Part shown: piece by piece, positions 25,001-38,232 of the stretch
Numbering within the stretch: the first letter of the stretch is position 1
Layout of the letters: each line of letters begins with the position of its first letter
Source of the DNA: Micromussa lordhowensis
Lineage: Eukaryota; Cnidaria; Anthozoa; Scleractinia; Lobophylliidae
NCBI GenBank assembly: GCA_964020085.1
Contig: CAXHUQ010001507.1
Coordinates: forward strand, 124,001-188,000
Reading direction: 5' to 3'
DNA: 64,000 nucleotides
Position numbers and translations under genes: made by a program
The notes under the pieces: model-generated
Told to the model about the DNA's origin: nothing
Database searches by the model: none
Seen by the model: only the letters and a program-made list of their open reading frames with translations

Positions 25001-28000
25001 CATAGCTCGGCTTCACGGGCACTTTAAGAGGCGCGGTTTGCAGCAAAATGTTCTGCGAGGTTGGCACTTTAAGGAAATTGTAGTTAGGACATGATAGCAT
25101 TGGCGCCAGGGTGTTTTTTCTTGCCTTCTTTTTGCAGTAGTTTCCCCTGGTCCCAACTTTGCAGAATTTCAGAAAACGCGCGCTGGGGGTCCCCTTGGCA
25201 TATTTGACATAGCTCGGCTTCACGGGCACTTTAAGAGGCGCGGTTTGCAGCAAAATGTTCTGCTGGGTTGGCACTTTAAAGAAATGCTATTTACGACATG
25301 ATAACATTGGCGCCAGGGTGTTTTTTCTGGCCTTCTTTTTGCAGTAGTTTCCCCTGGTCCCAACTTTGCAGAATTTCAGAAAACGCGCGCTGGGGGTCCC
25401 CTTGGCAAATTTGACATAGCTCGGCTCCACGGGCACTTTAAGAGGCGCGGTTTGCAGCAAAATGTTCTGCTAGGTTGGCACTTCAAGGAAATCCTAGTTA
25501 GGACATGATGGCATTGGCGCCAGGGTGTTTTTTTTGGCCTTCTTTTTGCAGTAGTTTCCCCTGGTCCCAACTTTGCAGAATTTAGGAAAACGCGCGCTGG
25601 GGGTCCCCTTGGCAAATTTGACATAGCTCGGCTTCACGGGCACTTTAAGAGGCGCGGTTTGCAGGAAAATGTTCTGCTAGGTTGGCACTTTAAGGAAATG
25701 TTAGTTAGCACATGATGACATTGGCGACAGGGAGTTTTTTTCGGCCTTCTTTTTGCAGTAGTTTCCCCTGGTCCCAACTTTGCAGAATTTCAGAAAACGC
25801 GCGCTGGGGGTCCCCTTGGCAAATTTGACATAGCTCGGCTTCACGGGCACTTTAAGAGGCGCGGTTTGCAGCAAAATGTTCTGCTAGGTTGGCACTTGAA
25901 GGAAATGGTAGTTAGGACATGATGGCATTGGCGGCAGGGTGTTTTTTCTGGCCTTCTTTTTGCAGTAGTTTCCCCTGGTCCCAACTTTGCAGAATTTCAG
26001 AAAACGCGCGCTGGGGGTCCCCTTGGCAAATTTGACATAGCTCGGCTTCACGGGCACTTTAAGAAGCGCGGTTTGCAGCAAAATGTTCTGCTGGGTTGGC
26101 ACTTTAAAGAAATGCTATTTACGACATGATAACGTTGGCGCCAGGGTGTTTTTTCTGGCCTTCTTTTTGCAGTAGTTTCCCCTGGTCCCAACTTTGCAGA
26201 ATTTCAGAAAACGCGCGCTGGGGGTCTCCTTGGCAAATTTGACATAGCTCGGCTCCACGGGCACTTTAAGAGGCGCGGTTTGCAGCAAAATGTTCTGCTA
26301 GGTTGGCACTTCAAGGAAATCCTAGTTAGGACATGATGGCATTGGCGTCAGGGTGTTTTGTTCTGGCCTTCTTTTTGCAGTAGTTTCCCCTGGTCCCAAC
26401 TTTGCAGAATTTAGGAAAACGCGCGCTGGGGGTCCCCTTGGCAAATTTGACATAGCTCGGCTTCACGGGCACTTTAAGAGGCGCGGTTTGCAGGAAAATG
26501 TTCTGCTAGGTTGGCACTTTAAGGAAATGTTAGTTAGCACATGATGACATTGGCGACAGGGAGTTTTTTTTCGGCCTTCTTTTTGCAGTAGTTTCCCCTG
26601 GTCCCAACTTTGCAGAATTTCAGAAAACGCGCGCTGGGGGTCCCCTTGGCAAATTTGACATAGCTCGGCTTCACGGGCACTTTAAGAGGCGCGGTTTGCA
26701 GCAAAATGTTCTGCTAGGTTGGCACTTGAAGGAAATCATAGTTAGGACATGATGGCATTGGCGGCAGGGTGTTTTTTCTGGAGTTCTTTTTGCAGTAGTT
26801 TCCCCTGGTCCCAACTTTGCAGAATTTCAGAAAACGCGCGCTGGGGGTCCCCTTGGCAAATTTGACATAGCTCGGCTTCACGGGCACTTTAAGAAGCGCG
26901 GTTTGCAGCAAAATGTTCTGCTAGGTTGGCACTTTAAGAAAATGCAAGTTAAAACATGATGGCATTGGCGCCAGGGTGTTTTTTCTGGCCTTCTTTTTGC
27001 AGTAGTTTCCCCTGTTCCCAACTTTGCAGAATTTCAGAAAACGCGCGCTGGGGGTCCCCTTGGCAAATTTGACATAGCTCGGCTTCACGGGCACTTTAAG
27101 AGGCGCGGTTTGCAGCAAAATGTTCTGCTAGGTTAACATTTAAGGAAATCGTAGTTACGACATGATGGCATTGGCGCCAGGGTGTTTTTTGCGGCCTTCT
27201 TTTTGCAGTAGTTTCCCCTGGTCCCAACTTTGCAGAATTTCAGAAAACGCGCGCTGGGAGTCTCCTTGGCAAATTTGACATAGCTCGGCTTCACGGGCAC
27301 TTTAAGAGGCGCGGTTTGCAGCAAAATGTTCTGCTAGGTTGGCACTTGAAGGAAATTTTAGTAAGGACATGATGGCATTGGCGCCAGGGTGGTTTTTGTG
27401 GGCTTCTTTTTGCAGTAGTTTCCCCTGGTCCCAACTTTGCAGAATTTCTGAAAACGCGCGCTGGGGGTCCCCTTGGCAAATTTGACATAGCTCGGCTTCA
27501 CGGGCACTTTAAGAGGCGCGGTTTGCAGCAAAATGTTCTGCTAGGTTGGCACTTCAAAGAAATTTTAGTTAGGAGATGATGGCATTGGCGCCAGGGTGTT
27601 TTCTGTGGCCTTACTTTTGCAGTAGTTTCCCCTGGTCCCAACTTTGCAGAATTTCAGAAAACGCGCGCTGGGGGTCCCCTTGGCAAATTTGACATAGCTC
27701 AGCTTCACGGGCACTTTAAGAGGCGCGGTTTGCAGCAAAATGTTCTGCTAGGTTTGCACTTTAAGGAAATTTTAGTAAGGACGTGATGGCATTGGCGCCA
27801 GGGTTTTTTTTTGCCTTCTTTTTGCAGTAGTTTCCCCTGGTCCCAACTTTGCAGAATTTCAGAAAACGCGCGCTGGGGGTCCCCTTGGCAAATTTGACAT
27901 AGCTCGCCTTCACGGGCACTTTAAGAGGCGCGGTTTACAGCAAAATGTTCTGCTAGGTTGGCACTTCAAGGAAATTTTAGTAAGGACATGATGGCATTGG

Positions 28001-31000
28001 CGCCAGGGTGTTTTTTTTTGCCTTCTTTTTGCAGTAGTTTTCCCTGGTCCCAACTTTGCAGAATTTCAGAAAACGCGCGCTGGGGGTCCCCTTGGCAAAT
28101 TTGACATAGCTCGGCTTCACGGGCACTTTAAGAGGCGCGGTTTGCAGCAAAATGTTCTGCTAGGTTAACACTTTAAGGAAATCGTAGTTACGACATGATG
28201 GCATTGGCGCCAGGGTGTTTTTTGCGGCCTTCTTTTTGCAGTAGTTTCCCCTGGTCTTAACTTTGCAGAATTTCAGAAACCGCGCGCTGGGAGTCTCCTT
28301 GGCAAATTTGACATAGCTCGGCTTCACGGGCACTTTAAGAGGCGCGGTTTGCAGCAAAATGTTCTGCTAGGTTGGCACTGTAAGGAAATTTTAGTTAGGA
28401 CATGATGGCATTGGCGCCAGGGTGGTTTTTGTGGGCTTCTTTTTGCAGTAGTTTCCCCTGGTCCCAACTTTGCAGAATTTCAGAAAACGCGCGCTGGGGG
28501 TCCCCTTGGCAAATTTGACATACCTCGGCTTCACGGGCACTTTAAGAGGCGCGGTTTGCAGCAAAATGTTTTGCTAGGTTGGTACTTTAAGGAAATTTTA
28601 GTTAAGACATGATGGCATTGGCGCCAGGGTGTTTTTTCTGGCCTTCTTTTTGCAGTAGTTTACCCTGGTCCCAACTTTGCAGAATTTCAGAAAACGCGCG
28701 CTGGGCGTCCCCTTGGCAAATTTGACATAGCTCGGCTTCACGGGCACTTTAAGAGGCGCAGTTTGCAGCAAAATGTTTTGCTAGGTTGGCACTTCAAGGA
28801 AATCCAAGTTAGGACATGATGGCATTGGCGCCAGGGTGTTTTTTCTGGCCTTCTTTTTGCAGTAGTTTCCCCTGGTCCCAAGTTTGCAGAATTTAGGGAA
28901 ACGCGCGCTGGGGGTCCCCTTGGCAAATTTGACATAGCTCGGCTTCACGGGCACTTTAAGAGGCGCGGTTTGCAGCAAAATGTTCTGCTAGTACGGCACT
29001 TCAAGGAAATTGTATTTAGGACATGATAGCAACGGCGCTAGGGTGTTTTTTCTTGCCTTCTTTTTGCAGTAGTTTCCCCTGGTCCCAACTTTGCAGAATT
29101 TCAGAAAACGCGCGCTGGGGGCCCCCTAGGCAAATTTGACATAGCTCGGCTTCACGGGCACTTTGAGAGGCGCGGTTTGCAGCAAAATGTTTTGCTAGGT
29201 TGGCACTGTAAGGAAATTTTAGTTAGGAGATGATGGCATTGGCGCCAGGGTGTTTTCTGTGGCCTTACTTTTGCAGTAGTTTCCCCTGGTCCCAACTTTG
29301 CAGAATTTCAGAAAACGCGCGCTGGGGGTCCCCTTGGCAAATTTGACATAGCTCGGCTTCACGGGCACTTTAAGAGGCGCGGTTTGCAGCAAAATTTTCT
29401 GCTAGGTTGGCACTTCAAGGAAATTTTAGTAAGGACATAATGGCATTGGCGCCAGGGTGTTTTTTTTTTTTGCCTTCTTTTTGCAGTAGTTTCCCCTGGT
29501 CCCAACTTTGCAGAATTTCAGAAAACGCGCGCTGGGGGTCCCCTTGGCAAATTTGACATAGCTCGCCTTCACGGGCAGTTTAAGAGGCGCGGTTTACAGC
29601 AAAATGTTCTGCTAGGTTGGCACTTCAAGGAAATTTTAGTTAGGACATGATGGCATTGGCGCCAGGGTGTTTTTTCTGGCCTTCTTTTTGCAGTAGTTTC
29701 CCCTGGTCCCAACTTTGCAGAATTTCAGAAAACGCGCGCTGGGGGTCTTCTTGGCATATTTGACATAGCTCGGCTTCACGGGCACTTTAAGAGGCGCGGT
29801 TTGCAGCAAAATGTTCTGCTGGGTTAGCACTTTAAAGAAATCCTAGTTAGGACATGATAACATTGGCGCCAGGGTGTTTTTTCTGGCCTTCTTTTTGCAG
29901 TAGTTTCCCCTGGTCCCAACTTTGCAGAATTTCAGAAAACGCGCGCTGGGGGTCCCCTTGGCAAATTTGACATAGCTCGGCTTCACGGGCACTTTAAGAG
30001 GCGCGGTTTGCAGCAAAATGTTCTGCTAGGTTGGCACTTCAAGGAAATCCTAGTTAGGACATGATGGCATTGGCGCCAGGGTGTTTTTTTTGGCCTTCTT
30101 TTTGCAGTAGTTTCCCCTGGTCCCAACTTTGCAGAATTTAGGGAAACGCGCGCTGGGGGTCCCCTTGGCAAATTTGACATAGCTCGGCTTCACGGGCACT
30201 TTAAGAGGCGCGGTTTGCAGCAAAATGTTGTGCTAGTACGGCACTTCAAGGAAATTGTATTTAGGACATGATAGCAACGGCGCCAGGGTGTTTTTTCTTG
30301 CCTTCTTTTTGCAGTAGTTTCCCCTGGTCCCAACTTTGCAGAATTTCAGAAAACGCGCGCTGGGGGCCCCCTAGGCAAATTTGACATAGCTCGGCTTCAC
30401 GGGCACTTTAAGAGGTGCGGTTTGCAGCAAAATGTTCTGCTAGGCTGGCACTTTAAAGAAATTCTAGTTACGACATGATAACATTGGCGACAGGGTGTTT
30501 TTTCTGGCCTTCTTTTTGCAGTAGTTTCCCCTGGTCCCAACTTTGCAGAATTTCAGAAAACGCGCGCTGGGAGTCCCCTTGGCAAATTTGACATAGCTCG
30601 GCTTCACGGGCACTTTAAGAGGCGCGGTTTGCAGCAAAATGTTCTGCTAGGTTGGCACTTCAAGGAAATCCTTGTTAGGACATGATGGCATTGGCGCCAG
30701 GGTGTTTTTTTCGGCCTTCTTTTTGCAGTAGTTTCCCCTGGTCCCAACTTTGCAGAATTTAGGAAAACGCGCGCTGGGGGTCCCCTTGGCAAATTTGACA
30801 TAGCTCGGCTTCACGGGCACTTTAAGAGGCGCGGTTTGCAGCAAAATGTTGTGCTAGTATGGCACTTTAAGGAAATCCTATTTAGGACATGATAGCAACG
30901 GCGCCAGGGTGTTTTTTCTTGCCTTCTTTTTGCAGTAGTTTCCCCTGGTCCCAACTTTGCAGAATTTCAGAAAACGCGCGCTGGGGGTCCCCTTGGCAAA

Positions 31001-31100
31001 TTTGACATAGTTTCGCTTCACGGGCACTTTAAGAGGCGCGGTTTGCAGCAAAATGTTCTGCTAGGTTGGCACTTTAAGAAAAGCCTAGTTAGGACATGAT
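22001..31100. repeat. Higher-order domain with 8-mer spacing nested in a 19-mer copy
   Basis: The variant TGTTTTCTGTGGCC followed by TTAC is at 22011, 23665, 27597 and 29251. The spacings are 1,654, 3,932 and 1,654 bp, that is 8, 19 and 8 monomers each about one or two bases short. The variant GGGTGGTTTTTGTGGGC follows the same layout near 22836, 23456, 27389 and 28422. Inside, a 5-monomer copy at offset 1,034 bp links 24.0-24.6 kb to 25.1-25.6 kb. A 4-monomer copy links GACAGGGAGTTTT near 25730 and 26559. A 3-monomer spacing links monomers near 29983 and 30604. The longest T run of the window (T12) is at 29460-29471. Confidence 0.85.
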
Positions 31101-34100
31101 GGCCTTGGTACCAGGGTGTTTTTTTCTGGCCTTCTTTTTGCAGTAGTTTGCCCTGGTCCCAACTTTGCAGAATTTCAGAAAACGCGCGCTGGGTGTCCCC
31201 TTGGCAAATTTGACATAGCTCGGCTTCACGGGCACTTTAAGAGGCGCGGTTTGCAGCAAAATGTTCTGCTAGGTTGGCACTTCAAGGAAAGCCTAGTTAG
31301 GACATGCTAGCATTGGCGCCAGGGTGTTTTTTCTGGCCTTCTTTTTGCAGTAGTTTCCCCTGGTCCCAACTTTGCAGAATTTCAGAAAACGCGCGCTGGG
31401 GGTCCCCTTGGCAAATTTGACATAGCTCGGCTTCACGGGCACTTTAAGAGGCGCGGTTTGCAGCAAAATGTTCTGCTAGGTTGGCACTTTAAGGAAATCC
31501 TAGTTAAGACATGATGGCATTGGCGCCAGGGTGTTTTTTCTGGCCTTCTTTTTGCAGTAGTTTCCCCTGGTCCCAATTTTGCAGAATTTCAGAAAACGCG
31601 CGCTGGGGGTCCCGTTGGCAAATTTGACATAGCTCGGCTTCACGGGCACTTTAAGAGGCGCGGTTTGCAGCAAAATGTTCTGCTAGGTTGGCACTTCAAG
31701 GAAAGTCTAGTTAAAACATGATGGCATTAGCGCCAGGGTGTTTTTTCTGGCCTTCTTTTTGCAGTAGTTTCCCCTGGTCCTAACTTTGCAGAATTTCAGA
31801 AAACGCGCGCTGGGGGCCCCTTGGCAAATTTGACATAGCTCGGCTTCACGGGCACTTTAAGAGGCGCGGTTTGCAGCAAAATGTTCTGCTAGGTTGGCAC
31901 TTTAAGGAAATTTTTGACAGGACATGATGACATTGGCGCCAGGGTGTTTTTTCTGGCCTTCTTTTTGCAGTAGTTTCCCCTGGTCCCAACTTTGCAGAAT
32001 TTCAGAAAACGCGCGCTGGGGGTCCACTTGGCAAATTTGACATAGGTCGCCTCCACGGGCACTTTAAGAGGCGCGGTTTAAAGCAAAATGTTCTGCTAAG
32101 TTGGCACTTCAAGGAAATTCTAGTTAGGGCATGATGGCATTGGCGCCAGGGTGTTTTTTCTGGCCTTCTTTTTGCAGTAGTTTCCCCTGGTCCCAACTTT
32201 GCAGAATTTCAGAAAACGCGCGCTGGGGGTCCCCTTGGCAAATTTGACATACCTCGGCTTCACGGGCACTTTAAGAGGCGCGGTTTGCAGCAAAATGTTC
32301 TGCTAGGTTGGCACTTTAAGGAAAGCTAGTTAGCACATGATGGAATTGCCGCCAGGGAGTTTTTTCTGGCCTTCTTTTTGCAGTAGTTTTCCCTGGTCCC
32401 AACTTTGCAGAATTTCAGAAAACGCGCGCTGGGGGTCCCCTTGGCAAATTTGACATAGCTCGGCTTTACGGGCACTTTAAGAGGCGCAGTTTTCAGCAAA
32501 ATGTTCTGCGAGGTTGGCACTTTAAGGAAATCCTAATTAAGACATGATAGCATCGGCGCCAGGGTGTTTTTTCCGGCCTTTTTTTTGCAGTAGTTTCCCC
32601 TGGTCCCAACTTTGCAGAATTTCAGAAAACGCGCGCTGGGGGTCCCCTTGGCAGGTTTGACATAGCTCGGCGTCACGGGCACTTTAAGAGGCGCGGTTTG
32701 CAGCAAAATGTTCTGCGAGGTTGGCACTTCAAGGAAATCCTAATTAACACATGATAGCATCGGCGCCAGGGTGTTTTTTCCGGCCTTTTTTTTGCAGTAG
32801 TTTCCCCTGGTCCCAAGTTTGCAGAATTTCAGAAAGCGCGCGCTGGGGGTCCCCTTGGCAGGTTTGACATAGCTCGGCTTCACGGGCACTTTAAGAGGCG
32901 CGATTTGCAGCAAAATGTTCTGCTAGGGTGGCACTTGAAGGAAATCTTAGTTAGGACATGATGACATTGGCGCCAGGGTGTTTTTTCTGGCCTTCTTTTT
33001 GTAGTAGTTTCCCCTGGTCCCAATTTTGCAGAATTTCAGAAAACGCGCGCTGGGGGTCCCCTTGGCAAATTTGACATAGCTCGGCTTCACGAGCAGTTTA
33101 AGAGGCGCGGTTTGCAGCAAAATGTTCTGCTAGGTTGGCACTTCAAGGAAAGTCTAGTTAAAACATGATGGCATTAGCGCCAGGGTGTTTTTTCTGGCCT
33201 TCTTTTTGCAGTAGTTTCCCCTGGTCCCAACTTTGCAGAATTTAAGAAAACGCGCGCTGGGGGTCCCCTTGGCAAATTTGACATAGCTCGGCTTCACGGG
33301 CACTTTAAGAGGCGCGGTTTGCAGCAAAATGTTCTGCTAGGTTGGCACTTTAAGGAAATTTTAGATAGGACATGCTGACATTGGCGCCAGGGTGTTTTTT
33401 CTGGCCTTCTTTTTGCAGTAGTTTCCCCTGGTCCCAACTTTGCAGAATTTAAGAAAACGCGCGCTGGGGGTCCCCTTGGCAAATTTGACATAGCTCGGCT
33501 TCACGGGCACTTTAAGAGGCGCGGTTTGCAGCAAAATGTTCTGCTTGGTTGGCACTTTAAGGAAATTTTAGATAGGACATGATGACATTGGCGCCAGGGT
33601 GTTTTTTCTGGCCTTCTTTTTGCAGTAGTTTCCCCTGGTCCCAACTTTGCAGAATTTCAGAAAACGCGCGCTGGGGGTTCCCTTGGCAAATTTGACATAG
33701 GTCGCCTCCACGGGCACTTTAAGAGGCGCGGTTTACAGCAAAATGTTCTGCTAAGGTGGCACTTTAAGGAAATTCTACTTAGGACATGATGGCATTGGCG
33801 CCAAAGTGTTTTTTCTGGCCTTCTTTTTGCAGTAGTTTCCCCTGGTCCCAACTTTGCAGAATTTCAGAAAACGCGCGCTGGGGGTCCCCTTGGCAAATTT
33901 GACATAGCTCGGCTTCACGGGCACTTTAAGAGGCGCGGTTTGCAGCAAAATGTTCTGCTAGGTAGGCACTTTAAGGAAAGCTAGTTAGGACATGATGGCA
34001 TTGGCGCCAGGGAGTTTTTTCTGGCCTTCTTTTTGCAGTAGTTTTCCCTGGTCCCAACTTTGCAGAATTTCAGAAAACGCGCGCTGGGGGTCCCCTTGGC

Positions 34101-35262
34101 AAATTTGACATAGCTCGGCTTTACGGGCACTTTAAGAGGCGCAGTTTTCAGCAAAATGTTCTGCGAAGTTGGCACTTGAAGGAAATTTTAATTAAGACAT
34201 GATAGCATCGGCGCCAGGGTGTTTTTTCTGGCCTTTTTTTTGCAGTAGTTTCCCCTGGTCCCAACTTTGCAGAATTTCAGAAAACGCGCGCTGGGGGTCC
34301 CGTTGGCAGGTTTGACATAGCTCGGCTTCACGGGCACTTTAAGAGGCGCGGTTTGCAGCAAAATGTTCTGCTAGGTTGGCACTTGAAGGAAATTTTAGTT
34401 AGGACATGATGACATTGGCGCCAGGGTGTTTTTTCTGGCCTTCTTTTTGCAGTAGTTTCCCCTGGTCCCAACTTTGCAGAATTTCAGAAAACGCGCGCTG
34501 GGGGTCCCCTTGGCAAATTTGACATAGCTCGGCTTCACGGGCACTTTAAGAGGCGCGGTTTGCAGCAAAATGTTCTGCTAGGTTGGCACTTTAAAGAAAG
34601 CTAGTTAGAACATGATGGCATTGGCGCCAGGGAGTTTTTTCTGGCCTTCTCTTTGCAGTAGTTTTCCCTGGTCCCAACTTTGCAGAATTTCAGAAAACGC
34701 GCGCTGGGGGTCCCCTTGGCAAATTTGACATAGCTCGGCTTCACGGGCACTTTAAGAGGCGCAGTTTTCAGCAAAATGTTCTGCGAGGTTGGCACTTTAA
34801 AAAAATTTTAATTAGGACATGATAGCATCGGCGCCAGGGTGTTTTTTCTGGCCTTTTTTTTGCAGTAGTTTCCCCTGGTCCCAACTTTGCAGAATTTCAG
34901 AAAACGCGCGCTGGGGGTCCTCTTGGCAGGTTTGACATAGCTCGGCTTCACGGGCACTTTAAGAGGCGCGGTTTGCAGCAAAATGTTTTGCTGGGTCGGC
35001 ACTTTAAGGAAATGCTTGTTAGGACATGATGGCATTGGCGCCAGGGTGTTTTTTCTGGCCTCCTTTTTGCAGTAGTTTCCCCTGGTTTCAACTTTGCTGA
35101 ATTTCAGAAAACGCGCGCTGGAGGTGCCCTTGGCAAATTTGACATTGCTCGGCATTACGGGCACTTTAAGAGGCGCGGTTTGCAGCAAAATGTTCTGCTA
35201 GGTTGGCACTTTGAGAAAATTGTAGTTACGACATGATGACAATTGCGCGAGGGTGTTTTTTC
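31101..35262. repeat. Subarray with 8-mer (1,655 bp) and 7-mer (1,447 bp) copies
   Basis: CATAGGTCGCCTCCACGGG at 32041 recurs at 33696, and the monomer with GGAGTTTTTTCTGG near 32355 recurs near 34010, both at an offset of 1,655 bp (8 monomers minus 1). A further copy of the latter is three monomers on, near 34630. GTCTAGTTAAAACATGATGG near 31711 recurs near 33158, an offset of 1,447 bp (7 monomers minus 2). The monomer GATAGCATCGGCGCC is frequent here and not seen elsewhere. The monomer pair GGTTTCAAC / GACAATTGCGCG appears at 35084-35250. Confidence 0.85.
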
Positions 35263-38232
35263 TGGCCTTCTTTTTGCAGTAGTTTCCCCTGGTCCCAACT
35301 TTGCAGAATTTCAGAAAACGCGCGCTGGGGGTCCACTTGCCAAATTTGACATAGCTCGGCTTCACCGGCACTTTAAGAGGCGCGGTTTGCAGCAAAATGT
35401 TCTGCTAGGTTGGCACTTTAAGGAAATGTTAGTTAGGACATGATGGCATTGGCGCCAAGGTGTTTTTTCTGGCCTTCATTTTGCAGTAGTTCTTCCTGGT
35501 CCCAACTTTGCAGAATTTCAGAAAACGCGCGCTGGGGGTCCCCTTGGTAAATTTGACATAGCTCGGTTTCACGGGCACTTTAAGAGACGCGGTTTGCAGC
35601 AAAATGTTCTGCTAGGTTGGCACTTTAAGGAAATTGTAGACAAGACATGATGACATTGGCGCCAGGGTGTTTTTTCTGGCCTTCTTTTTGCAGTAGTTTC
35701 CCCTGGTCCCAACTTTGCAGAATTTCAGAAAACGCGCGCTGGGGGTCCCCTTGGCAAATTTGACATAGCTCGGCTTCACGGGCACTTTAAGAGGCGCGGT
35801 TTGCAGCAAAATGTTCTGCTAGGTTGGCACTTCAAGGAAATTTTAGTTAGGACATGCTGGCATTGGCGCCAGGGTGTTTTTTTCTGGCCTTCTTTTTGCA
35901 GTAGTTTCCCCTGGTCCCAACTTTGCAGAATTTCAGAAAACGCGCGCTGGGGGACCCTTGGCAAATTTGACATAGCTCGGCTTCACGGGCACTTTAAGAG
36001 GCGCGGTTTGCAGCAAAATGTTCTGCTAGGTAGGCACGTCAAGGAAATGGTAGTTAGGACATGATGGCATTGGCGCCAGGGTGTTTTTTCTGGCCTTCTT
36101 TTTGCAGTAGTTTCCCCTGGTCCCAACTTTGCAGAATTTCAGAAAACGCGCGCTGGGGGTCCCCTTGGCAAATTTGACATAGCTCGGCTTCACGGGCACT
36201 TTAAGAGGCGCGGTTTGCAGCAAAATGTTCTGCTAGGTTAGCACTTGAAGGAAATGTTAGTGAGGACATGATGGCATTGGCGCTAGGGTGTTTTTTCTGG
36301 CCTTCTATTTGCAGTAGTTTCCCCTGGTCTCAACTTTGCAGAATTTCAGAAAACGCGCGCTGGGGGTCCCCTTGGCAAATTTGACATAGCTCAGCTTCAC
36401 GGGCACTTTAAGAGGCGCGGTTTGCAGCAAAATGTTTTGCTAGGTTGGCGCTTTAAGGTAAGCCTGGTTAGGACATGATGGCGTTGGTGCCAGGGTGTTT
36501 TTTCTGGCCTTGTTTTTGCAGTAGTTTCCCCTGGTCCCAACTTTGCAGAATTTCAGAAAACGCGCGCTGGGGGTCCCCTTGGCAAATTTGACATAGCTCG
36601 GCTTCACGGGCACTTTAAGAGGCGCGGTTTGCAGCAAAATGTTCTGCTAGGTAGGCACTTCAAGGAAATTGTAGTTAGGACATGATGGCATTGGCGCCAG
36701 GGTGTTTTTTTTGGCCTTCTTTTTGCAGTAGTTTCCCCTGGTCCCAACTTTGCAGAATTTCAGAAAACGCGCGCTGGGGGTCCACTTGCCAAATTTGACA
36801 TAGCTCGGCTTCACCGGCACTTTAAGAGGCGCGGTTTGCAGCAAAATGTTCTGCTAGGTTGGCACTTTAAGGAAATGTTAGTTAGGACATGATGGCATTG
36901 GCGCCAAGGTGTTTTTTCTGGCCTTCATTTTGCAGTAGTTCTTCCTGGTCCCAACTTTGCAGAATTTCAGAAAACGCGCGCTGGGGGTCCCCTTGGTAAA
37001 TTTGACATAGCTCGGTTTCACGGGCACTTTAAGAGACGCGGTTTGCAGCAAAATGTTCTGCTAGGTTGGCACTTTAAGGAAATTGTAGACAAGACATGAT
37101 GACATTGGCGCCAGGGTGTTTTTTCTGGCCTTCTTTTTGCAGTAGTTTCCCCTGGTCCCAACTTTGCAGAATTTCAGAAAACGCGCGCTGGGGGTCCCCT
37201 TGGCAAATTTGACATAGCTCGGCTTCACGGGCACTTTAAGAGGCGCGGTTTGCAGCAAAATGTTCTGCTAGGTTGGCACTTCAAGGAAATTTTAGTTAGG
37301 ACATGCTGGCATTGGCGCCAGGGTGTTTTTTTCTGGCCTTCTTTTTGCAGTAGTTTCCCCTGGTCCCAACTTTGCAGAATTTCAGAAAACGCGCGCTGGG
37401 GGACCCTTGGCAAATTTGACATAGCTCGGCTTCACGGGCACTTTAAGAGGCGCGGTTTGCAGCAAAATGTTCTGCTAGGTAGGCACGTCAAGGAAATGGT
37501 AGTTAGGACATGATGGCATTGGCGCCAGGGTGTTTTTTCTGGCCTTCTTTTTGCAGTAGTTTCCCCTGGTCCCAACTTTGCAGAATTTCAGAAAACGCGC
37601 GCTGGGGGTCCCCTTGGCAAATTTGACATAGCTCGGCTTCACGGGCACTTTAAGAGGCGCGGTTTGCAGCAAAATGTTCTGCTAGGTTAGCACTTGAAGG
37701 AAATGTTAGTGAGGACATGATGGCATTGGCGCTAGGGTGTTTTTTCTGGCCTTCTATTTGCAGTAGTTTCCCCTGGTCTCAACTTTGCAGAATTTCAGAA
37801 AACGCGCGCTGGGGGTCCCCTTGGCAAATTTGACATAGCTCAGCTTCACGGGCACTTTAAGAGGCGCGGTTTGCAGCAAAATGTTTTGCTAGGTTGGCGC
37901 TTTAAGGTAAGCCTGGTTAGGACATGATGGCGTTGGTGCCAGGGTGTTTTTTCTGGCCTTGTTTTTGCAGTAGTTTCCCCTGGTCCCAACTTTGCAGAAT
38001 TTCAGAAAACGCGCGCTGGGGGTCCCCTTGGCAAATTTGACATAGCTCGGCTTCACGGGCACTTTAAGAGGCGCGGTTTGCAGCAAAATGTTCTGCTAGG
38101 TAGGCACTTCAAGGAAATTGTAGTTAGGACATGATGGCATTGGCGCCAGGGTGTTTTTTTTGGCCTTCTTTTTGCAGTAGTTTCCCCTGGTCCCAACTTT
38201 GCAGAATTTCAGAAAACGCGCGCTGGGGGTCC
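35263..38232. repeat. Second tandem duplication of a 7-monomer, 1,449-bp block
   Basis: Bases 35263-36783 match 36712-38232 at an offset of exactly 1,449 bp. Diagnostic variants shared by both copies include GTCCACTTGCC, GTAGACAAGACATG, GGACATGCTGGC with a T7 run, GGGGGACCCTTGG and GGTAAGCCTGG. The edges are set by C/T at 35262 versus 36711 and by the loss of TCCACTTGCC at 38230. I saw no internal differences among the landmarks compared. The period is the same as that of the 3988-6932 block, but the monomers involved are different, so the two events are independent. Confidence 0.9.
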
